DNA from: Ceratothoa steindachneri
Lineage: Eukaryota; Arthropoda; Malacostraca; Isopoda; Cymothoidae
Length of the DNA: 64,000 nt
Assembly (NCBI GenBank): GCA_963969495.1
Contig: OZ018328.1
Span: forward strand, 6,237,331 to 6,301,330
Direction: 5' to 3'
Positions within the stretch are counted from its first letter, which is position 1; the number at the start of each line of letters is the position of its first letter. The notes beneath the pieces are model-generated. The model was not told the origin of the DNA and ran no database searches. It saw nothing but the letters and a program-made list of their open reading frames with translations. Both the position numbers and the translations under genes were made by a program. Shown piece after piece: positions 56,701 through 64,000 of this stretch.

Positions 56701-58233
56701 ACGGTGGAGTCGGCGCGCATCAATGCTACTATAAAAAGGCCCTCCTACCACAATCTTTATTCAGCATAAAACTCCCTAGTTAGGGTTCATCTCCTGGCAG
56801 AATGGCCTAACCACGCCCTCTTGCAAACACATACGCAATCAATCTTTTACGGGGTCTTTCACCCCCCTCGCACACCGAGTCTCTTATATACATATTCCAT
56901 TCACAAGTCTATTTCCATTTGATCTTACATGGCCATGCCACTTCGGAACATCCTTGGCCTCATTTCCTTACACCACATATCCCTTTTTCCCATTCTTTAC
57001 ACGCCACCCACACCTTCTCATCCCCAACACTCTTCTCATACACCACCGGTGACTAAAAAAATGGGCATCACTTTTCGATAGGCTTCATTTCTTAATTCGA
57101 CAAAACATTAAGAAATGAAGCCTATGTTTTGGGGGAAGGGGGCACCCTGTAGCTTTGGTAACCGCTCAACTCAACTTTATGATATGTTCACACTCAACCC
57201 CTTAGGATTTACCCCTTCGACAGTCTAAGTCAGTGGTTCCCAAACTGGGGGTCATGGCCCACTGTGGGACCATAAGCTGAGGTTATGTGGACATAAAAAT
57301 CCCAATTCATGGCCCACTGGGGGACCATAATCTGAGGCTATGTACACGAAGATCCCAAGGCCTTGCTGCCACACTATTGAGTAATGTGACTCAATTTTTT
57401 TTCCAGAGTTTTTTCATAATTGGACCTAAATAAATGTAGGACTACAGACAATCACTAAATAAATGTAGGACTACAGACAATCACTAAATAAATTCAGGAC
57501 TAAAGACACTCAGTAAATATATGTAGGACTACAGACAATCACTTTAGTTACGAGATGTTGATTGCGGGAGGGGAGCCATTGATGAGGATCATAATGAAAA
57601 GAGGTAAAGATCAGACAAAGTTCCGGAACCACTGGTCTAAGTTCTGATTAGTAGCAACCCACCGTAACCCACCACCCTCCGCCGCCCTGGTTAGTTTCCC
57701 CAACAGGATTATTAGCTTTGGTTGCATTCACTTTGGTTATTATATAATTAACCACCTTTCTTCACCATCAGCCACGTCTTGGGGTCGCTTCACAACCACG
57801 ACAAGCAAATGACTGTATGCAATGGACCAATTTAGGGTTGCGGAAGGTCCCTCAGGCGCGCTCGATGCAGGATGTAGGCGCGTAGCCGTTTTTATGGCAA
57901 TCACGGTTGTGTAGTCGAACTGGCAAATGCAGAGGGGATGGGGGGGAGAATGTAAGGCATGCTGGTGCTTAGGATCATGTAGCATCATAGCCGCTATGCT
58001 GCAGGTCGTTTAGCGCATTTAAGTGATTATTATGAAGGGAAAGGGGATGGGGAGGGGGCATCAAATTTAAAGCGGAATATCAACGAAGACAGAAAGTGTG
58101 CAGGAAGAAATCTAGAATCAATCAAAAGCAGAGGGTTGTCCAACCTTTTTCCCCAACGGGCCAAATTAGAAATTTAAGTATAGTCACCGGGCCACAGAGG
58201 TACTTCAATATAAATTTTAAAAAGTTCAAAGAT

Positions 58234-58271
<38 letters not shown>

Positions 58272-59611
58272 ACAAACAAAATACTGTATATTAACAGGGC
58301 AAAATTAAATTCGACCTATATAAAATAAAATAAAATCAATATGATTTGTGGGATTTCCTTCCTTTTATGATATTCTCAATATCTGGTTTTCAAAGGAAAT
58401 GAAAATAGACCTAAAAAATACCCCGTAAAAATAAAATCTGAGTAAGAAGTGGCCCGCGGGTTGGATGGACGTCCCTGATCTAGAGGAACTGAAAAGGTGT
58501 GGCAGATAAGCGCGGGTCCTCCTGCAGGGATTCGGGCCGGGACGGGACATAGGGAAAAGAACGATGTTGGAGATAGAAAGAGATAAGGGTGAGAAGAATC
58601 CAGGCATGTGAAAATCATTATCTCAAAGGAGCCAGGAAGGGGGGGTGCCCCGACCCTGACGAAAGCTGAACGACTGAGGAAAGGCTTGTAAAGAAAGTGG
58701 CGAAAGAGGTTTAGAATGGAAATATCTAGAAGGAATAAATCCCGGGTAGACTCAATCTATTTTGAGAATGCCAAGAGCCCTGGGTCCGGGAGTACGTGTG
58801 GCTCCTCCTAGTACCAGGTGTAAGTTGACAAAAAGACGCCAGGCCTATCAAATGTCATCAGAGTCAATCTGGCACTACACTACCCAGCCCCCAAATCATT
58901 CTATAAACTGTAACCATAGAATTGCTTTTAGTATACCGCTGCACAGTTATCCCCAATCAAAGCTCGTCGAAATGTTCTATCATGCTATCACACTACATAC
59001 CAATATAGATATTGCAATATCTAGAATCCATATCTTACAAAGCGAAACTCGAAAGCCACAACAATCCCTTCTTCATATACTCAGCCTGTTCGTTTTAAAC
59101 TTTCTTTTTACGCCGGATTCATCTCTCCCATTCCGTCCTCGTCTAAACTACCATTTAAAAATATTTAAATTTGGACTACTTCACTTCCTGTGTCCGAAAA
59201 AAATGTACTCGAATTTAACCAACACCTTTATCTTTTAATTTTCACGTGTTATCCCTTCGGCCTAGATTTTTACCTTCCCAAATGAGTTTCCATTATCCAA
59301 ATTATCTATTCCAGAGAATATTTTTAGGTTGTATCATATTTCGTCATATTTCTAGGTAAGGTATTAAGAATGTCCCATTTAATTGTCTTTTCCGATGCGC
59401 ACCTGATACAACCGTGGTAGAATTCTCCTCCACCATACACCCGGAGAGGTATGGTTCAAAGCCAACAAGATTAAGCCACATCCAAACTCACCCGAAATGA
59501 TTGCAGGGAAATACTCTTAAAAGCGGTTGTTCTATGTGCTCGCAATAGCTCTCTTCGACCTTGACAGAGGATCTCATATCCATACAGTAAATCGTTTCCA
59601 TTTGAGTCCCT
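53432..59611 (-). CDS. ADAMTS/ADAMTS-like or papilin-like gene, 3' end (3 exons)
   Basis: Secreted extracellular-matrix protein; only its C-terminus is here. Exons 59611-59492, 56273-55814 and 53707-53432 join in phases 2 and 0 with GT-AG sites. The product carries the end of one thrombospondin type-1 repeat (IYCMD...VEESYC...PCNHFGC). A second repeat (WITGPWEHCSATCG) is split by an insert of about 85 residues before PPNERSCNRFPCPAHW. A third (GWTE|CSVTCGMGQQ...RACYKGKC) follows, then a PLAC domain (CTKDVSAFCQLPTLHRYC...YYQLCCHTC). TSP1 repeats followed by a terminal PLAC occur in ADAMTS, ADAMTSL and papilin; a metalloprotease domain, if any, would lie beyond the right edge. Which member it is cannot be told. 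Confidence 0.88.
54250..54775 (+). pseudogene. L2-like LINE endonuclease fragment in ADAMTS-like intron
   Basis: An APE-type endonuclease series: IAVLYRPPSSSPALFREEF, FLLIFGDFNLPSH, VSSPTHIHGNILDLVISN and TVTDLSNTIYDHFLVNFKF. The GDFN and DHF catalytic blocks are visible. Nothing of the RT remains. It lies opposite to the host gene. Confidence 0.85.
54780..55813. other. ADAMTS-like intron remainder, no gene recognised
   Basis: Mixed composition. A 92-codon + strand frame (54933-55211) and others have no family motif. Confidence 0.5.
55814..56273 (-). CDS. ADAMTS-like exon: TSP1 with long insert
   Basis: Acceptor (reverse) ttgcgacag|GTGTGACAT; donor gacagag|gtaaga, phase 0. It enters in phase 2, so the first codon is GG|G. 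Codes CDIRWITGPWEHCSATCG, RQLRAVSCVRMNGKES, a Ser/Asp/Glu-rich insert, then CRREMEPPNERSCNRFPC and PAHWEPQGWTE. The insert has no Cys and no predicted fold by eye. Confidence 0.9.
56770..57055 (-). pseudogene. RTE-like LINE 3' end
   Basis: On the - strand the text parallels the fragment at 48985-49250 (an ELCGVRK-like block, a WHGHV-like block, then caaatggaaatagacttgtg in both copies) and continues toward the terminus. Broken frames; no RT core. Confidence 0.5.
57078..57125. repeat. Perfect 19-bp inverted repeat
   Basis: ataggcttcatttcttaat (57078-57096) and its exact reverse complement (57107-57125) flank a 10-base loop. No mismatches, so it is young or kept. Confidence 0.95.
57231..57634. 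mobile_element. hAT-type MITE with perfect 8-bp target duplication
   Basis: The ends are cagtggttcc at 57231 and its inverse ggaaccactg ending at 57634; similarity continues a few bases inward. Both flanks carry gtctaagt (57223-57230, 57635-57642), the 8-bp duplication expected of hAT transposition. Inside are a ~60-bp imperfect duplication (ggcccact...gggaccataa) and four copies of a ~30-bp unit (tgtaggactacagacaatca, 57421-57545). No transposase is coded, so it depended on a hAT transposase elsewhere. Confidence 0.9.
58129..58477. mobile_element. hAT-type MITE, older
   Basis: Left end cagagggttgtccaaccttt; the right end inverse is cagggacgtccatccaaccc. Subterminal ggcca/ggccc blocks are also inverted (ccccaacgggcc, ggcccgcgggtt). 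The flanking 8-mers atcaaaag and atctagag agree at 6 of 8 positions. A TA microsatellite lies inside. Confidence 0.65.
58236..58269. repeat. (TA)n microsatellite
   Basis: About 16-17 TA units inside the MITE at 58129-58477. Confidence 0.95.
58480..59491. other. ADAMTS-like intron, no gene recognised
   Basis: A 158-codon + strand frame at 58762-59238 has no motif, lies antisense within the intron and shows no splice or element context. Confidence 0.5.
59492..59611 (-). CDS. ADAMTS-like exon: second half of a TSP1 repeat
   Basis: Reverse-strand acceptor ttttgtctcatttcag|AGGGACTC with a good pyrimidine tract; an alternative AG two bases on would start at 59609. Donor ttcgg|gtgagt, phase 2. Codes GTQMETIYCMDMRSS, VKVEESYCEHIEQPLLR and VFPCNHF. 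The C...C...CN...C order continues into CDIRW of the next exon, as in TSP1 repeats. Confidence 0.8.
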
Positions 59612-60093
59612 CTGAAATGAGACAAAAAAAAAATGTATGGTCAATTACAAAAGAAAAGATAATCCAACAACAAAAATGAAAGAAATGCCACCATTGGGTA
59701 GAGTCGTAAACGAGCCATTACATTTAAGTTGGACGCGTTTCGAACTTGTACTTTTGATACGCTTTGTAAGAATTTGTTCCGGCTGTTTTTGTCCTTTAGA
59801 GTCTAGGTTAAGAGATTTTGATGAGCAGTTCTTTGTCATCCTCGGATTTTTACACTTTTCTATTCGTACAGATTTTATTTTCTCGTTTTCCCCCGCTTCG
59901 TTCTTACCCACACTTGGATCAACCCTGTTTATGTTTCCTGTCTTTTCTAATTATTTGGTCTGTTTATTTTACGGGGGAGGGGGTATGGAAGTAAGTTTCA
60001 GTGTTTGTTCTGTTCGTACAAACAACCACTTAACATGGCTTCCTGACCGCAGTATTTAGGGTTATTCTTAATCTTTCCATTTTTCATCTACTA
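59612..60093. other. ADAMTS-like intron, no gene recognised
   Basis: The 140-codon + strand frame at 59637-60059 has no motif and is antisense to the host gene. Confidence 0.5.
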
Positions 60094-61025
60094 AGCTAGG
60101 AATGCCTGAGCCTTTTTTTTAAAGCTAGGAATGCCTGAGCCTTTTTTTAAAGCTAGGAATGCCTGAGCCTTTTTTTTAAAGCTAGGAATGCCTGAGCCTT
60201 TTTTTTAAAGCTAGGAATGCCTGAGCCTTTTTTTAAAGCTAGCAATGCCTGAGCCTTTTTTTAAAGCTAGGAATGCCTGAGCCTTTTTTTAAAGCTAGGA
60301 ATGCCTGAGCCTTTTTTTAGCTAGGAATGCCTAGGCCTTTTTTAAGCTAGCAATGCCTAGGCCTTTTTTAAGCTAGCAATGCCTAGGCCTTTTTAAGCTA
60401 GCAATGCCTAGGCCTTTTTAAGCTAGCAATGCCTAAGCCTTTTTTAAGCTAGCAATTCCTAGGCCTTTTTAAGCTAGCAATGCCTAGGCCTTTTTAAGTT
60501 AGCAATGCCTAGGCCTTTTTAAGCTAGCAATGCCTAGGCCTTTTTAAGCTAGCAATGCCTAGGCCTTTTTTAAGCTAGCAATTCCTAGGCCTTTTTAAGT
60601 TAGCAATGCCTAGGCCTTTTTTAAGCTAGCAATTCCTAGGCCTTTTTAAGTTAGCAATGCCTAGGCCTTTTTAAGCTAGCAATAGCCGAGTCTTTTTTAA
60701 GCTAGCAATGCCTGACTCTTTTTTTAAAGTTAGCAATGCCTAGGCCTTTTTAAGTTAGATGCCTGAGCCTTTTTTTAAGCTAGCAATGCCTAGGCCTTTC
60801 TAAGCTAGCAATACCCGAGTCTTTTTTTAAGCTAGCAATGCCTGAGTTTTTTTTTAAGTTAGCAATGCCTGCCTTTTTAAAGCTAGCAATGCCTAGGCCT
60901 TAAGTTAGCAATGCCTGAGTTTTTGTAAAGCTAGCAATGCCTGCCTTTTTAAAGCTAGCAATGCCTATGCCTTTTTAAACTAGTTATGCCTAGGCCTTTT
61001 TAAGCTAGTAAAACTTAAGCCTGTT
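60094..61025. repeat. 25-29-bp minisatellite, about 35 copies
   Basis: The unit is gctag[g/c]aatgcct[g/a]... followed by a T-run and aa. The first eight copies are of type gctaggaatgcctgagcc with 7-8 T and AAA (27-29 bases). From 60317 the type gctagcaatgcctaggcc with 5-6 T dominates (25-26 bases), and the last ten copies are mixed and decayed. Confidence 0.95.
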
Positions 61026-62099
61026 AAAATTATTATACTTTGCTTTTTAAAAAATATTAATTTCTTTTAAACTAATATACAGCATTTTTCTTGTTTATCC
61101 CTTTTCTCATCCCAGTGAGTGAAAATTCCTTCGTTTATTACTTAATTTCCACTTTTACCCCAAATAAACAGATCTGCTTCCCTTTCATTATTTTTCTACT
61201 ATGAACCCATTAATAATGGAAATAGTCTTAATTCCTTATAATAATCAAAGTTTGTATATAATCTATGGAGTCAAGGTATTCAGACCTACGCTCTGTATGC
61301 AGTCGAGAATATCGACCGCATGGACTATGCGTGGCCTGAGGCTAATCAGGATCTCCTAAAAGCCTGACAGCGAGAGTGAAATTCCAACTCTACTACAAAA
61401 ACTACGTTGATTTATCCCAGTCAACAAAAGTGACCATCTCGAGACGGTTCCAAGGTCATTGGAGCCAATAAACCCATGATTCCGTCCTACCACGAAATAT
61501 AAGAAGATCGGCGGCGCGACCGATGAGACGCAGAATATTTCGTCCCTGTTCCAATATGTTTCACCTTTTTGGAGTAAATTCAAGGGGACTGTTCGTGGGG
61601 GAGATATCACTGCGGGAGGCCCTCCCCACGATGATCCTGAGATTCAATCAATGGGGGGATCTGGGGGGCACAGCACCCAGTATATAATCATAATTGTTTA
61701 TAGAATAATGTTCTAACGTTTTTAGTTAACCAAACGCGTGAATATTCGGCGCGGGTGAACGAAACATAAACGCAACTTAGTGTCTTTTTGGCTGAACCCC
61801 CCCCCCCCACACACTTTTTGGGGCGCGCCGCCGATCTTCAGGTTTACCTCTAAGACTTCACGAGTCTCTCCAACAGGACTCGTTAAGCATCGTCACCAGG
61901 CTCCTTGCATCCCTTCGCAATTCTCCTACACTTTCACTACCTTCTCTTTTCACCACTTTTATTTCGCTCTATCTATATCACACACGCCTCATACTTACAC
62001 TAACTTGTAACCACTCGTTCACGACGCACTTTAATCCAAGCCCCCGACCGCGATAATACAGGGTGTCCACAAAAAAATGAACTCGAAAAAAATTCCATA
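61026..62099. other. No gene recognised
   Basis: AT-rich after the minisatellite. A C-run lies at 61798-61808. Just before the SINE-like copy, tacagggtgtccacaaaaaa (62057-62076) resembles a mariner-type end, but no partner was seen. Confidence 0.45.
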
Positions 62100-62610
62100 A
62101 TTTGTACTGGATGAGACTTTGGTCTGCCAACGTCGCGGTACCGGGTTCGATTCCGGCAAGAGCGGACACGAGTCAGCGCACGTCGAGATCTGGCTACCGA
62201 TTGGTGGAGGCACTCTGCTCATCCCTGTATTCGGGTGGGTAGATCTTTCACTTCTCACCACGCAAATAGCCAATTAAAACACTGCTTTCTTTCCTCTCCC
62301 ATCTTCACACCACAGCACACACTCTCCGTTTCATGGAATCCCGCCGATGGATATCAATATCCACATACATCTGACGTGGAACAGGTCCCTCTGCCGCGGG
62401 GCGAAGAAAGCTCCACTTGAACGCTGTTTATCAAAACCTAATAATTCCTGACACCCCCTCCCCCCAAAAAACCTGGCCCCTGGTGCCCTCGGGTTCAATA
62501 GCGATTGTCATACTTATCTTTATATTTATTTCATTATCCGATCAGGATTTGCCTGGATAAAGGCAGGTTGTCGAACCAATACCATCACCACTACTACCAT
62601 GGCTAGAATA
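62100..62610 (+). repeat. SINE-like family, longest copy
   Basis: A tRNA-like head (tttggtctgccaacgtcgcg, then taccgggttcgattccggca with a canonical B-box at 62140-62160) is followed by the body. Body blocks are ggtagatctttcacttctca, cgcaaatagccaattaaaac, tgctttctttcctctcccat, gatggatatcaatatccaca, tctgacgtggaacaggtccc, ctggtgccctcgggttcaat and cgattgtcatacttatcttt. It ends in ACC/ACT trinucleotides (62582-62599). Length about 0.5 kb. Confidence 0.8.
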
Positions 62611-63419
62611 TTCGCACAAACTCGAGTTTGGCGTCGAATTAGAAAGAACCTCAGATCCAAATTTTGGAAAAGAGGTTTCGAATTTATTTCCGATGAAATT
62701 TGTCTATTTTAACATTGCAACATAAATCATAGAACCATGAAAACTTTCATCTTTATGATGATTTATGTAGGTTTTCTGTATGCTCAGGTCATGAAAAATT
62801 ATTGGGGGGGGGGGGTTCCATACTTAATGCCCCGCCCTTCCCCCTCAACTGTAGATACAGACTTGAATTTTAGGTTGGATAAGACATGAGCCGAGCAAGA
62901 GGGGAGAGGGATTGAGCAAAGGCAAATGGGAGCTTGGAAAATACTATTCTTTTAGTCCCAAATAAGTACCCAGAGATCCCTAAAATAGTCATCGTCAGAA
63001 TAGTCACACACCCTTGCCCTTACCAGTGGCCGCCAATAAAGGACTCTAAAAGTTGGGGGGGAGGGGGTGCAAAATGCGTCGATGCAAAGACGTGAGTAAA
63101 AATGACTAAGATAACGAATTTGAACAAAAACAAATTAGAAGAGCCACCCCAAGTTAGGGCGGAGTCCCCCCCCCCTTACTTAAAATAAGCAACAATATTC
63201 ATAGGCTTATTATACAGGAACGGATTTCCGCCCACGCGCAATGAGTGTCAAATTTCATAGCTTACGACGCGCAGCTGATACCATGGTGATATTATCTTAC
63301 CAATTACAGCTCTGTATGTGGAGATATGCCATATGCTGTACGAACCCATCCGATAAACTGTAGGTTACACTGTAGCAAAAAAAGTTTGAAAAAAAAGAGA
63401 GCAAAGTAGTGGAAAACCT
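62611..63419. other. No gene recognised
   Basis: Mixed DNA with G-runs near 62803 and 63056 and a C-run near 63168. Confidence 0.5.
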
Positions 63420-63720
63420 GGTATTAAAAAGACTTCTTTCACCACACCATCCATAACATTACACATTCACTACATCCTACACATCTCTATTTAGAAAACC
63501 TCTTCCCTTCACCACCTTTCATACGAACAACCACAAAAAAAGCACCACTCAAAATTCATTGCCCACTCTATTATATTCTTTGAACCTACCATACCACTTT
63601 TATATGTTTTATCCAGATCCATAAGCTCAGCACACACTTCACTCCGCTTCTCCCTTGCTCTTTCACCCTCAACTCCAATCTCAAAATAATTCATACACAA
63701 GTGAGAAAATCCCTCCAATG
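63420..63720 (-). pseudogene. RTE-like LINE RT fragment
   Basis: The - strand frame 63718-63509 has AELMDLDKTYKSGM, matching the RTE block MDLDKAYDRV (catalytic Asp). Traces downstream in other frames are weak. Same family type as 48985-51400. Confidence 0.5.
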
Positions 63721-63978
63721 ACCTACGGCGTTTTGCGAAAAGATGATAAATGGTTCTTGCATTGATAGTTTCCCATGGTTCAAATCACTTACAAGTGCCT
63801 TTGAATGGATAAATGAGGCTTCTGCCACTAGATGGCGCCACCCAGCGCCAAATCCGATGGCAGATTTGAAATCTCCTGTGTGAATAACCATATGTCCCAT
63901 GGTCATATGGGTCATTTCATGCCTCTAAATGGGTACAATTGAACTTTACTCCTTTTGAAAAAGAAACGACACCTAGAC
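63721..63978. other. ADAMTS-like intron (presumed), no gene recognised
   Basis: Open on the - strand but without motif. Contains agatggcgcc and other short GC-rich stretches. Confidence 0.45.
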
Positions 63979-64000
63979 CTGGCGCTTCGCCGCAGGTAAC
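63979..64000 (-). CDS. Possible ADAMTS-like exon cut by window edge
   Basis: The reverse strand reads VTCGEAP then a split Gly codon before gtctag. V-T-C-G is the core of a TSP1 repeat, and phase 1 would fit the alternative acceptor at 59609, giving ...CGEAPGTQMETIYC. Only 22 bases are visible and the donor is weak, so this is tentative. Confidence 0.35.

Noticed and set aside
57233..58477. One large element spanning both hAT-type MITEs
   Set aside because: Each has its own ends and flanking duplications, so they are separate insertions.
58762..59238. 158-codon + strand open frame
   Set aside because: Lies antisense in an intron of the ADAMTS-like gene, with no recognisable domain.
59637..60059. 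140-codon + strand open frame
   Set aside because: Antisense in the same intron, no motif, ends before the minisatellite by chance.
62057..62099. tacagggtgtccacaaaaaa as a mariner-type terminal repeat
   Set aside because: No inverted partner or TA duplication found; could be chance or a solo end.

Overview
The window reads as nuclear DNA of an invertebrate animal, most likely an arthropod and perhaps a crustacean. The evidence is spliced genes with canonical GT-AG introns, protein families found only in animals, and a dense load of decayed non-LTR retrotransposons (LINEs), tRNA-derived SINE-like repeats, hAT-type MITEs, a Tc1/mariner-group copy and many minisatellites. Nothing bacterial (operon, Shine-Dalgarno site, CRISPR) is present. 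The taxon is an inference from element types only.

Two host genes can be assembled by hand, tail to tail. (1) The 3' part of an SLC5-family Na+/solute cotransporter, closest in motifs to the Na+/myo-inositol cotransporter (SMIT), lies on the + strand in eight exons between 35883 and 51794. All splice phases agree and it gives 468 codons plus a stop; the N-terminal exons were not found. (2) The 3' end of an ADAMTS/ADAMTS-like (or papilin-like) extracellular-matrix gene lies on the - strand. It has three exons (59611-59492, 56273-55814, 53707-53432) coding thrombospondin type-1 repeats and a terminal PLAC domain, and perhaps a fourth exon cut by the right edge.

Layout: 1-8.1 kb holds an I-like LINE 3' end, a CR1-like fragment, another I-like tail and a Jockey-like element lacking its endonuclease. 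8.3-9.9 kb (-) is a broken intronless copy of a repeated protein family with cysteine motifs. 11.2-12.05 kb is a 51-bp minisatellite. 12.1-20 kb is decayed repeats, with L2-like fragments and 46-bp and 36-bp arrays. 20.2-31.3 kb is a three-level nest: a CR1-like copy sits in the 5' region of a nearly complete I-like LINE, which itself sits in an older I-like copy and is flanked by a perfect 14-bp target-site duplication. 32.4-34.2 kb is a CR1-group copy whose reverse-transcriptase coding region has been amplified into a minisatellite. 35.9-51.8 kb is the transporter gene, whose introns carry I-like copies, SINEs and a mariner-group element lying between two pieces of an RTE-like LINE. 53.4-64 kb is the ADAMTS-like gene with MITEs, RTE pieces, a SINE and a roughly 0.93-kb minisatellite.

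Most notable: intron 3 of the transporter is almost wholly an I-like LINE fragment whose homology runs to the 5' splice site. The I-like family shares a 3'-terminal two-hairpin structure with compensating base changes between copies. A 0.4-0.5-kb SINE-like family occurs in four recognisable copies.
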